Source: Hordeum vulgare subsp. vulgare (lineage: Eukaryota > Streptophyta > Magnoliopsida > Poales > Poaceae). From it: DNA of 64,000 nt. The stretch lies in contig NW_025422542.1 of assembly GCF_904849725.1 (NCBI RefSeq), forward strand, positions 1 through 64,000, read 5' to 3'. Made by a program: the position numbers and the translations under genes. The notes under the pieces were generated by a model. It made no database searches. It was not told where the DNA came from and saw nothing but the letters and a program-made list of their open reading frames with translations. Positions within the stretch are counted from its first letter, which is position 1. Each line of letters begins with the position of its first letter. This document shows, piece by piece, positions 46,358 through 57,782 of the stretch.

Positions 46358-47742
46358 TTATCTCTTCCATTCCAGGGACCCGAGAATGCCAATATTAGCA
46401 CGAATCGTACGGAAATGTAACTCGGTATTCAAACAACTATTCAGAGTTCCTAGAGCTCCTTGTACGGCCTGTTGGAAAACCCGCTGTCGGACCTGATTCA
46501 TTGCCCTTTGTTTTTCAAAATAAAGGGTTTCGTTTTTAGACTTTTCTAATTGTTCCAAACTAATAGAAGTAGCATTAATCAAATTTGCTTTTTCTCGTTC
46601 TATCTCAGAGTATCCATTCATTCGATACTCATCCGCTTCTAGTTCGACTTTCTGTAATCGAATCCGAGCTTTTTCGAGTTGCTCAATGGTCCCTCTACGC
46701 AATTCTTCTGAATTTCGAATAGTACTCAAGATCCTCTGTTTTCGATTATCTAATAAATCTTTTAATGAAAGTAGATTATTTTGTAAGTTTACAACTTTTA
46801 TGATCTCTTCCCGAACCAAACATGAATCTTTCGATTCATTTGGCTCTCACGCTCCTTTTTTTCTTTTTTTGCTATAGCAATTTCCATATCTTTTTTTAAG
46901 TATAAGTAATGAGCCTATCCTCTATCTTATTTTTTATGTTTATATTTCAATATACCGAAACCTATATAAGACTAGATAAATATTAAGAGGACTCTTCCGC
47001 CTAGATAAAAATATATCATGGTCAGCAAAGTTGTTTCTTTATTTATATTTGCCCTTTAGTTAATAATTTCAATTTCATTAAGAAAAACTAACTAAATAAA
47101 TGGAAAATGAAAATTAATAGAATTCTTTTTTTTTTTTCTTCAAATCCAAAAAATTTCTCTTTTTTATACATAGGTCGTCGATTCGGCATTGGTTAAAAAA
47201 GGGCAGGGTGCCCCTTCTTTTTTTTTCTAGTAAATAGTTCAAACCATTTTATCGATATGAGTGTTCTATATCAGATAAATTTTACATTAGCTATTTCCCG
47301 TTTAAATTCGGTACTAATACTAATATAGTTGTAGAAAGAGTACCTCTTTTTGCCTGGACTTCAAGCAGTTTAGCTTTAACCGTGTTAATGGTCTCACATT
47401 CTTGGTTTATAGAGAATCAAAATTGATTTACCAATGAGTCGCGAAATGCTATGGTTCTTCCATATGATTTCTGAATTTATTCAGAAGTAATTCGTCGAGA
47501 TCGTGCACCCTTTTCTTATTTATCCGAAAAATACTAAAAAATATTCTAAAGTGCAGCCGGATAGATCCAATCTATTCTTGAAATAGACAACTCGCACACA
47601 CTCCCTTTCCAAAAAAAATCAAAACACCAACCACTACAGTTAGATTTATTAGATTTGTTGCTAAAATATCGGTATTAAGCCCGAAACTGCCAGCGGATGG
47701 CCAGTGAGCTAAAAAAACGAAAGAATGGGTTACATTTTTCAT
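46358..47742 (-). CDS. atpF: ATP synthase CF0 subunit b (I), two exons
   Basis: Subunit I is part of the peripheral stalk linking CF0 and CF1. Exon 1 is 47742-47598 (145 bases) and exon 2 is 46764-46358 (407 bases). The product is 183 aa, starting [20 protein letters not shown]. An N-terminal membrane helix ([13 protein letters not shown]) leads into a long charged coiled coil ([20 protein letters not shown] and onward). The intron boundary GTGCGAGTTG follows exon 1. The intron is retained, as in nearly all plants. Confidence 0.95.
46765..47597 (-). other. Group II intron of atpF
   Basis: An 833-base intron begins GTGCGAGTTG. Domain V is visible at about 46816-46852 (GAGCCAAATGAATCG, then TTCATGTTTGGTTC). 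Confidence 0.9.
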
Positions 47743-48197
47743 ATGCTCTCCTCTTATAGATAGGACGAACAAAGAACAAAGTTTTTCGATCACTTACTTC
47801 GCTCGCCCTTTTTTGATCGGTTTTTTTAATGCAAATAGATTCAATCTAGTAATTTCTTTTAGATTAAGTCTTAGGTCTTGTTTGACCGGTGAAAGGCTTC
47901 CTTTGTTGAAATGTTCCGTTCCCAAAATTCCTAAAATAAAAGGAAAAAACTTTCCACTTTCCTAAACTAAGGACGGGAAATAAGAAGGCGAGCATATCTT
48001 CTAAATTAATCATACTCAACTCAGCCCTTCCTAGAATGCGGTATTATCTGTCCCGATAAATAGATAATTCCAGGAGTAATAAATAGGAGTAAATTAAATA
48101 AAGTATTGATATAATTGGAATTGCGGAAGCAAATACCAATTTACTAAAAAAAGAAAAAAGTATCTAATCGAAATCGAAAGAACTTTTTTTTTTAGGA
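47743..48197. other. atpF-atpH spacer
   Basis: This 455-base spacer lies between atpH and atpF on the minus strand. A weak 10-base hairpin (48040-48049 with 48062-48071) lies downstream of atpH. I see no gene. Confidence 0.55.
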
Positions 48198-49010
<813 letters not shown>

Positions 49011-49754
49011 TCAATGATGACCCTCCATGGATTCACCTATATAGGCTGCGGCTAATGTTGCAAAAATAAGAGCTTGAATACCGCTTGTAAATAATCCAAG
49101 AAACATGACCGGTATAGGGATTACTAAGGGGACTAAAGAAACAAGAACAACAACGACTAATTCATCCGCCAATATATTCCCGAAAAGTCGAAAGCTAAGC
49201 GATAATGGTTTTGTGAAATCTTCTAGGATGTTAATTGGTAAAAGGATTGGGGTTGGTTTAATATATTTCTCGAAATAGCTCAATCCTTTTTTGCTAAGAC
49301 CAGCATAAAAATATGCCGCTGACGTGAGTAAAGCTAAAGCAACAGTAGTATTTATATCATTCGTGGGCGCTGCTAATTCCCCATGGGGTAACTCTATAAT
49401 TTTCCAAGGTAAAAGAGCACCCGACCAATTTGAAACAAAAATAAAAAGGAACATAGTTCCAATAAAGGGAACCCAGGGACCATATTCTTCTCCAATCTGA
49501 GTTTTGCTCAAGTCTCGAATAAACTCAAGGACATATTCAAAAAAATTCTGCCCGTCGGTCGGGATGGTTTGTGGATTCCGAACAGCTATGACAACTGAAC
49601 CTAGCAAGATAGTAATTACGACCCAAGAAGTGATGAGTACCTGGGCATGAATTTGAAAACCTCCTATTTGCCAATAGAAGTGTTGGCCTACTTCTACACC
49701 CGATATATCGTATAACCCCTTGAGTGTTTTAATGGAACAAGGTATAATATTCAT
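49011..49754 (-). CDS. atpI: ATP synthase CF0 subunit a (IV)
   Basis: Subunit IV forms the proton half-channels next to the c-ring. The ATG at 49754 gives 247 aa, starting [20 protein letters not shown]. Upstream codons to 49871 are leader. The conserved helix with the essential Arg is present ([20 protein letters not shown]). It ends [12 protein letters not shown]. rps2 lies upstream, 250 bases away. Confidence 0.97.
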   Translation of the reverse strand: MNIIPCSIKTLKGLYDISGVEVGQHFYWQIGGFQIHAQVLITSWVVITILLGSVVIAVRNPQTIPTDGQNFFEYVLEFIRDLSKTQIGEEYGPWVPFIGTMFLFIFVSNWSGALLPWKIIELPHGELAAPTNDINTTVALALLTSAAYFYAGLSKKGLSYFEKYIKPTPILLPINILEDFTKPLSLSFRLFGNILADELVVVVLVSLVPLVIPIPVMFLGLFTSGIQALIFATLAAAYIGESMEGHH

Positions 49755-50004
49755 ATTGTCCTCTGATAAAAATTGAACTTCAAAAAAGGAATTCTTTTGA
49801 TTCAACCATCTCTTTCTCAACTCAGCAACTTGAACTATTAATTTGATATTTAGGATACCAAGAAAGCACATCAGATCATAATATATATCAATACCCTCTA
49901 ATATATATCAATATTCCCCTTCTTTTTTCTATGCAAAACAAATTCTATGCAAAAAAAGATATAGTAAGTCATTCCATAAATCTACGCAGTTGTCCAAGAA
50001 TTCA

Positions 50005-50727
50005 CTATATATTCTTAATCAACGATTTCTTATAGAGAGAACGGCCCTCACAAATTGAAAATACTAATTTGTTAAGAATCAATCGAATTGAAGTCATAGT
50101 GTCATCGTTGGCTGGAATCGATATATTCGCGAGATCCGGGTCACAATTTGTATCGACTAAAGAAATAGTAGGAATTCCCAAAATGGCACATTCCCGAAGA
50201 GCTATATACTCTTTTTGCTGATCAAGGACGATCACAATGTCTGGCAATCTCGTCATATATTTGATCCCGCCGAGATACCTTTGTAAGGTAGATAATTTTC
50301 TCTTCAAGATTGCCACATCTCTTTTTGGGAGATGGTGGAATTTTCCCATTTTTTCTTCCGCTCTTAAGTCTCTAAATTGAGAAAGTCTAGTTTTCGTAAT
50401 CGACCAATTCGTTAACATACCACTGAACCACTTTTTATTAACATAATGACAACGAGCCCTTATTGCAGCTGATGCTACTAAATCTGTTGCTCTTTTTTTG
50501 GTACCAACAATTAAGAAACTTTTTCCCTGACTTGCTGCATCAAAAACTAAATCACAAGCTTCTGATAAAAAACGGGCCGTTCTAGCGAGATTTATAATAT
50601 GAGTACCTTTACGCTTTGCCGAAATGTAAGGGGCCATTTTAGGATTCCATTTCTTAATACCATGACCAAAATGAACTCCTGCTTCTATCATCTCTTTCAA
50701 ATTAATGTTCCAATATCTTCTTGTCAT
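50005..50727 (-). CDS. rps2: 30S ribosomal protein S2
   Basis: S2 sits on the solvent side of the 30S head-body junction. The ATG at 50727 gives 240 aa starting [20 protein letters not shown]. An upstream ATG at 50754 adds MKKKGSVEK, which lacks homology. The S2 signature [20 protein letters not shown] is present. The tail ends [13 protein letters not shown], whereas other grass copies I recall end GRSLYIRNR at 236 aa. The DNA suggests a two-base deletion after CTCTAT that changes only the last residues. Confidence 0.95.
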   Translation of the reverse strand: MTRRYWNINLKEMIEAGVHFGHGIKKWNPKMAPYISAKRKGTHIINLARTARFLSEACDLVFDAASQGKSFLIVGTKKRATDLVASAAIRARCHYVNKKWFSGMLTNWSITKTRLSQFRDLRAEEKMGKFHHLPKRDVAILKRKLSTLQRYLGGIKYMTRLPDIVIVLDQQKEYIALRECAILGIPTISLVDTNCDPDLANISIPANDDTMTSIRLILNKLVFSICEGRSLYKKSLIKNI

Positions 50728-51053
50728 TTTTTCCACACTTCCTTTTTTTTTCATCCTAACATTCCATTACGGAATTTATTTCTTTTTGAAGATTAAGAAA
50801 GATCCGAAATAGCTTGAAATAAATAAAATAATAATTGTTCTGAGAGAACCTTGTACTAAGAGTTGGCCATTGATACATTGATACATGGTATAAACAAAAC
50901 CTTAATTTAATGAATTAACTGACTTGTTTTACTTATTAAAATAAAAATCTTAAAAATCTAAAATTTAACCTGTTAGTGTTCTAAGTTCAAAAGTCTAGTA
51001 AAGTAAAAAATATGTTTTATGTATCCTTAGGGTTAAATGTTAAATGGGGGTTT
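50728..51053. other. rpoC2-rps2 spacer
   Basis: A 326-base A/T-rich spacer. ATTGATACATTGATACAT near 50872-50888 is a short direct repeat. I see no gene. Confidence 0.6.
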
Positions 51054-54000
51054 TTATGTCTCATAAAAATTGTTTGTTACGTCAGAATCTGAAGAAACTA
51101 ATTCTGTATGGAGAAACAAAAAATCTCTCATTTCCGACGCGAATAGATTTTTTTTTTTTATTTCGAAATAAAGGTTCTTGTCTTGTGGGGAACGATGCAC
51201 AAATTTTTGGAATCCGGTACCAACAGGTATAATCCCCCCCAGAACTACGTTTTCTTTCAAGCCTTTCAACCAATCAATGCGACCTCGTAGGGCAGCTTTT
51301 GCTAAAACTCGAGCAGTTTCTTGAAAACTTGCTTCAGATATGAAACTTTGGGTATTCAGGGAAGCCCTTGTTATTCCCAATAAGATTGCCCGATAATAGA
51401 TCGATTCATCCAAAGCTCGCCCTGCTCGTTCCGCTCGCAATAGTCCGATTAATTCCCCAGGCGAAAAAACATTAGACATTCCATCTTCGGAAACCCGCAC
51501 TTTTGATGTTACTTGGCGTATAATAATCTCTATATGTCTATTATGGATCTGTACCCCTTGGGATCGATAAACCTTTTGGATTTTATTAACCAAAGAAATA
51601 CGACTTTGGGCTATGGTTAGCTCAGCTCCAATCAAGAATCCCCAAGGGACCCCAAGAATTCTTGGTATACGCTCATTCCAATCCTCAATTCTCCTTTCGA
51701 GATTGGGGGATAATGAATCAATTGAACGCGCTTCAAAGATTTGTTCCACTTTTGGAAGACCTTGCGTTATGTCACTAGATCTCGATTTTTCATATATAAA
51801 CGTAACTAACCTATCTCCCTTGTAAAGGATTTCTCCATAATGACCATTAACAGTTGCTCCTGTAGTGGCCAAATAAGGTTTAGCTGCTCTTATAACAAAG
51901 GAATCCATATTTACACTGAAAATTTGACCAGATTTTTTTATGTGCGATTTAAATAGACATACATTTTCACAAATAAATTGTCCAAGGTGAATTATTGCCA
52001 ATGTCTCTTCCCAAGAATCATGATGGACAAAGTGACAATTCAAAAGGAATGGATCCAACATTATGTTACTATCGAAATTGGAAATCCTTTTATTTTCATC
52101 TATTAAAGAGTATTTAAGTTCTTGAAGTACTTGGAAGGTTTGTTTCAAATTGTCAACGAACAAATATTTTTTTAGCAGGATTTTATTATGCGTTAGTAAA
52201 TAGTAAGATGAAGAAAAATGCGATATACTAGCTACAATAGCCCCTAAGGGCCCAAAAATTTCTAGAATAGGAATTCTAGGATTCCATTCTTTTATCGCAT
52301 TGGGATGTTTTGAATTCTTGAATAAACCAATTCGAGAACAGTTGGATGCCGACAAAATCATCAAAGATTGGTATTCTTTATTTCGATTCAACAAAGTGCC
52401 AATAGCTTCTTGATGTTGGCTAAGTGATTCAATCTTCGCCTTGGAATAAAAAGAATTGCTATTGGCGCGATCTAACCTATTATGGGGAGTCGGTCCTCCA
52501 CTTGTCCTATCATACCTTTTTCGTGTATACGAAATAGTGGACTTGACTAACTCAATTCTTAGGAAATCGCGAATAAGATCATTTGCTCTTACCTCAACAA
52601 GGGAAGCACCAGCCTTTTCTTTTTCTTCTTGTTCCCAATTCACTACTAAGCAAGTTCTAACAAATTGACTATTTGTGTGATAAATTCTTTGAGTTAACTT
52701 GCTATTTTCATGATAAATAAAATTGACAAGTCGAATTTGGAGATTATTTTCTTCTTGCAAGAGATCCTGCGGGAAAAGTGTTGCTAAATTTCTTCCTTCG
52801 TCCATTTCATATGCCACTGTAGGGCGAACGGAAACAAAATACTTTTCCTTGCTCTTGAGAATTTTTTTCCGTTGAACATAGACCCAATTTTTCTTTTTTT
52901 TTGATTCCTTAGAATCTTTTTTTTGTCTTTCTGGCGGTATCAAACACCCACCTAATATCTTATCTGCCTCTTCAGGAAAATGAATATCTCCGGAAAATAT
53001 TTTGAGTTCCGTATGGCTTTTTTTTCTCTTCACTCGGACCAGTCCGCCTAGTCCACTTCTTGTATTTTTTGTGAGTTGTGTATCCACTCCAATAATACTA
53101 TTGTCAAGTATCTTTAGGGATGAAGATCTCGGCAAGATATGAAGTTCTTGAAGAATGAAAAAAAACCGATCTACTTCTTTTTGGTATTTTAGACTAAATT
53201 CTTTTGTTCCTCGATGCTCAATCAAACCCTCTTTTTTTAAGATGGAATCTTCCTCTGGGCTCTCGTATTCGTCCTCTGAGTCTTCTTCTGAGTCTTCCTC
53301 TAAAGTACCATATTTTTCCTCGCCGCTTTCCCCGGGGCTGCCATATTCGTCTTCTGAGTCTTCTTCTAAAGTTCCATATTCGTCCTCTTGGGTCCTATAT
53401 TTGCTCTCTGGGTTCCCATATTCCTCTTCTGAGTCTTTCTCTAAAGTCCTATATTCGTTCTCTGGGTTCCCATATTTGTTTTCTGGGCTCCCATATTCGT
53501 TTTCTAGGGTTTCATATTCGTATTCGTCTTCTAGGATTCCATATTTAGATTCTTCTAGGGTTTCATATTCGTCCTCTCGGGTCCTGTATTCGTGTTCTAG
53601 GGTCTCATATTCCTCTTCTGAGTCTTCCGCTCGAGTCCTATATTCTTCTTCTAGGGTCCTATATCTAAATTTAACAATTCCTGAACCCTTTTTATCTTTT
53701 CTGTATCGGGGATCGTCAAAATAAGCAAAAATAGTATTTCTACGTAAAACACCCATAAAGGGGATTTCAATCGAAATCCCAAAACAGGATATTAGTTCTT
53801 TCTCTTGTTCTTGATGATATTGTAATGGAATGACGAACCTATTTCTTCGCTTTTTCGCCAACAAATCTGAATTATCTTGAAAAATAGAAGGATAGATCAA
53901 ATTCCAATGGCCATTGGACATGATTCGATCCGACGTTGAATAATCAAGAATTTCCCTATCTTTTTTACCATAAGTATTCATTTGATCTTGATCCTTGTGG

Positions 54001-55487
54001 AGTGAAAAAGACGCTATACTGGATCTGCACATACTTACGGATAATATCCATAAATGGCTTGTTTTTGGTAATCGACGAAGATTACCATATTGATATTCGG
54101 GCGCATGGTAAACATCAGTACTCCAGTGCATTTCGCCGTCTGATTCAGAATAAATATGCTTTTGTACCCTTTCTTTAAAATGTAAAGTGGACGTTCCGGC
54201 ACGAATCTCCGCAATTACTTGTTCAGATTTTACATATTGATCATTTTGCACTAGAATCAAGCTTTTTGAGGGAATATTCACACTATATAGAATATCTTGA
54301 CTCTGAATAGTTACATGCAAGTCTATATAACATAGAAAAGCAGGCTGTCCATGACGGGTACGTGTGGGGTGAACCAAATTCTCATTGAATTGGATTTTTC
54401 CATTCGAAGGGGATCGTACAAGGTCGGCAGTACCCCCTGTGAATACTCCGCCAGTATGAAAAGTTCTTAATGTTAGTTGAGTCCCTGGCTCCCCAATTGA
54501 TTGACCCGCAATAATACCTACGGCTTCTCCCAATTCCACCAGATCACTATGAGTAGGACTCCGGCCATAGCATAATTGACAGATCCAAGAAGTGCTTCGG
54601 CAAGTAAAGGGGGTTCTAATATATATTGGTTGTGCTCGAAATGGTTGTGCTCGAAAGGCAGTTATGAATCGATTGACTAATCCAATTCCAATATCTTGAT
54701 TTCGCGCGGCAATGCATCGTGAACCGATATATATATCGTCTGCTAATACACGACCAATTAGTGTTTGGACAAAAAGTTTTTCCGTCATCCCATTTTGAGG
54801 ACTTACAGAAATACCTCGGATAGTACCACAATCTCTTCTACGCACAATAATATGTTGAACTACTTCAACAAGTCTACGTGTAAGATATCCAGCATCTGCT
54901 GTTCGTACAGCAGTATCTACAACCCCTTTGCGGGCTCCATAGCAGGAAATTATATATTCTGTCAAAGAAAGTCCCTCGCGTAAATTGCTTTGAATAGGTA
55001 AATCAATCATTTGTCCTTGAGGGTCCGACATTAATCCTCTCATACCTACTAATTGGTGTACTTGAGATGCATTTCCTCTGGCTCCTGAAAAAGACATTAG
55101 ATAGACTGGATTAGAAGGATCCGTTATCCGAAAATTTGAATTCATTTCTTGTTTCAAATATTCACTTGTCGCATACCATATCTCAACAGATTGGCGTAAT
55201 TTTTCTACCGCGTGTACAGCCCCATAATAATAGTGTTTCTCCAAAAGAAAACTCTGTTGTTCCGCGTCTTGGACTAACCATCCCTTAGAGGGTATTGTTA
55301 AAAGATCCTCGATTCCTAACGAAATCGATGTAGTAGTGGCTTGATAGAAGCCCAGAGTCTTTAGTTGATCCAGTATATGGGATGTATATCCCATTCCAAA
55401 ATGATCTATTAATCTGCTAATAAGTCGTTTCATACCAGTTCCGTCTATCTCTTTATTATGAAAGACCAGATTGGCCCGTTCCGCCAT
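51054..55487 (-). CDS. rpoC2: Plastid-encoded RNA polymerase beta'' subunit
   Basis: RpoC2 corresponds to the C-terminal part of bacterial beta' and includes the trigger loop and jaw. The ATG at 55487 gives 1477 aa starting [20 protein letters not shown]. An upstream TTG adds 20 residues of doubtful value. The N-terminal catalytic part has [20 protein letters not shown] and [19 protein letters not shown]. Residues about 609-748 are a grass-specific acidic insertion, with repeats such as EDEYETLE and EDSEEEYG. The C-terminus keeps [19 protein letters not shown]. It is cotranscribed with rpoB and rpoC1. Confidence 0.97.
53245..53665 (-). repeat. Acidic coding repeat block in rpoC2
   Basis: Degenerate 21-30 base units encode tracts of E, D, Y and T ([24 protein letters not shown]). 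They lie between the two conserved parts of RpoC2. The block is in frame. Opposite-strand frames here (serine-rich, 53155-53724) are shadows of it. Confidence 0.9.
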
Positions 55488-55507
55488 ACATAAGTACCCC
55501 CTTTTCG

Positions 55508-55548
55508 GCTGAGTAGGATTCGACAATTGCTGAGTAGGATTCGACAAT
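55508..55548 (-). repeat. 21-bp tandem duplication upstream of rpoC2
   Basis: GCTGAGTAGGATTCGACAAT occurs at 55508 and again at 55529, just upstream of the rpoC2 ATG. In the minus sense it encodes repeated SNPTQ and so keeps the frame open ahead of the normal start. Confidence 0.9.
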
Positions 55549-55696
55549 GGGCCTGAGTCAGTGATTCGAAAATTTAATTAACTTAATTGCCTCAATCTCA
55601 ATCTGGATTCGCGTGGCAAATAATGATGATACTAGGGAAATCGGAATGCCCCCCGAAAGCAAAGGGGAGGGGCATCGCCGAATCTAACTTTCTTGT

Positions 55697-57745
55697 TTAG
55701 GTAGTGTATGAATAGGCCTGACTAAATCCTTGTACGGCTTCCTCTATTTCTCTATAAAAAGAAATATGACCAAGAGTGGTTCGAATGTATATCGAACGAA
55801 TTTCTTTTTTTCTATTTCCCATTATTAGATAGTGAGCATAAATCTCATGATAAGTCCCCAAAGATTCATATTGAATTTCAATCGGAACTTCTCTTGACCC
55901 AATGACGCGTTGATCCAGGTTCCATCGTAGCCACAAGGGACTATCTAAACTGATTAGTTTTTGTCTATAAGCTCCCAGTGCATCATAAGAACTAGAAAAA
56001 TGGGGTTCTTTATCTTTCCTATACTTAGAATTATTATTATTGTAATTGACTTTTAAATTTGGATAGTTTCTGAAACTATTATATCTATTTGCACAAATAC
56101 CTCGACGCTTTCCAATTGTTAATACATAAAGCCCGATAAGCATGTCTTGGGTTGGTACGCAAATAGGATCCCCAATAGCAGGAGATAAGAGATTCATATG
56201 AGAAAACATAAGTAAACGGGCTTCCGCCTGAGCTTCCAAGGATAAAGGTAGATGAACAGCCATTTGATCTCCATCAAAGTCTGCATTGAAACCCTTACAC
56301 ACTAATGGGTGTAAAGAAATAGTACGCCCCTCTACTAAAGTGGGTTGAAAGGCCTGTATGCCTAATCTATGCAGAGTAGGTGCTCTATTTAACAGTACAG
56401 GATGTCCCCGCATAACTTCTTGAAGTATTTCCCATACAATGGGTTCCTTTTCCCAAATTTTCCTTTTAGCAATCCTGACATTAGAAGTGGCGCGTTTCGT
56501 GATTAAATCGCGAATTACAAATAGCTGAAAAAGCTTTATTGCTATCTCTAGAGGTAATCCACATTGATGTAATGAAAGCGAAGGACCCACAACAATGACA
56601 GAACGCCCCGAGTAATCGACCCGTTTCCCAAGCAGAGTCTCGCGAAACCTTCCCTCTTTACCTTCAATTACATCTGAAAGTGATTTGTATACTTTATTGT
56701 GACCATCCCTCGTCGGTTGCCCGCGGGACCCACTATCAAGAAGTGTATCCACGGCTTCTTGTACCAATTTTTCCTGGCACATTACTAAATCTGCTGGCGC
56801 TAATTCACTTCTTTTTAATAGATAGGCAAGATTGTTGTTCCGACGGATAACTCTCTTATAAAGTTCATTAATGTCTGAAGTCACTACTTTATCTCCAGAC
56901 CTATAAACAATAGGTCTCAATTCGGGAGGAAGAACCGGTAATAAGCACAAAACCATCCATTCTGGTTCTACATTTGTTTGAATAAAATGTTTCGCCAATT
57001 GCATGCGTCTAATCAAAAAAACTTTTCTTATTCGTCTTTTTCTATCTTCCCACTCATCTCCACTATACCCCTCGTCTTCTAATTCCTTCCATTCGACCAA
57101 AGAATTCTCTATAATAATTCGCAAATCCAAATCTGCTAATTGTTCTCTAATAGCACCTGCTCCTGTCGCAATTTCCCGATTTCGAAATGTTGCAAAGCCT
57201 GGGGTAGAAAAAAAGGGAGAAATGCTGTGGTTACAGGATGCAATTTCCTCTTCGAATAAACCTCGTAATCGTAAAAAAGTGGGTTTTTTAGTGCTGGGCC
57301 TAGCAAAAGAGAAATCGCCGTATACTAGGCCCTCCAACTTCTTAAGAGGTTTATCTAAAAGATTCGCGATATAACTAGGAAGACCTTTCAAATACCACAC
57401 ATGAGTCACGGGACATGCGAGTTTGATGTATCCCATTTGATATCTTCGTATCCGAGAATCCACAAATTCTACCCCGCATTTTTGGCAAAATCTTTCGTCT
57501 TCGTTTTCAGCTCCGCTCGCTCGAGAATTGCCACAACCGCAAATCCCGCTTTTTATGGGTCCAAAGATTCTTTCGCAAAACAATCCATCTTTTTCTGGTT
57601 TATCGGTTTTATAATGAAAAGTAGAGGGCCTTGTGACTTCGCCAACGGCTTCTCCATTAGGTAGGTTTTTGTTAGCCCAAGCCTTTATTTGTTGAGGGGA
57701 AACGAGTCCAATTTGAAGTTGTTGATGTTTATATTGGTCAATCAT
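55697..57745 (-). CDS. rpoC1: Plastid-encoded RNA polymerase beta' subunit, intronless
   Basis: RpoC1 is the N-terminal part of bacterial beta' and holds the catalytic Mg site. The ATG at 57745 gives 682 aa starting [20 protein letters not shown]. The metal-binding motif NADFDGDQM is at residues 487-495, with Asp489, Asp491 and Asp493. Upstream, a zinc-binding CxCG...CxxCG pair is present ([17 protein letters not shown]). Most angiosperms have a group II intron here. Grasses lost it, and none is present. It starts 37 bases after the rpoB stop. Confidence 0.97.
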   Translation of the reverse strand: MIDQYKHQQLQIGLVSPQQIKAWANKNLPNGEAVGEVTRPSTFHYKTDKPEKDGLFCERIFGPIKSGICGCGNSRASGAENEDERFCQKCGVEFVDSRIRRYQMGYIKLACPVTHVWYLKGLPSYIANLLDKPLKKLEGLVYGDFSFARPSTKKPTFLRLRGLFEEEIASCNHSISPFFSTPGFATFRNREIATGAGAIREQLADLDLRIIIENSLVEWKELEDEGYSGDEWEDRKRRIRKVFLIRRMQLAKHFIQTNVEPEWMVLCLLPVLPPELRPIVYRSGDKVVTSDINELYKRVIRRNNNLAYLLKRSELAPADLVMCQEKLVQEAVDTLLDSGSRGQPTRDGHNKVYKSLSDVIEGKEGRFRETLLGKRVDYSGRSVIVVGPSLSLHQCGLPLEIAIKLFQLFVIRDLITKRATSNVRIAKRKIWEKEPIVWEILQEVMRGHPVLLNRAPTLHRLGIQAFQPTLVEGRTISLHPLVCKGFNADFDGDQMAVHLPLSLEAQAEARLLMFSHMNLLSPAIGDPICVPTQDMLIGLYVLTIGKRRGICANRYNSFRNYPNLKVNYNNNNSKYRKDKEPHFSSSYDALGAYRQKLISLDSPLWLRWNLDQRVIGSREVPIEIQYESLGTYHEIYAHYLIMGNRKKEIRSIYIRTTLGHISFYREIEEAVQGFSQAYSYTT

Positions 57746-57782
57746 AAAATAGAAATAAGAAAAGAATTTATATTTATTCCGA

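Noticed and set aside
53155..53724. Serine-rich 189-codon plus-strand frame
   Set aside because: It is the exact antisense of the rpoC2 acidic repeat. Repeated codons for E and D read as S and L on the other strand.
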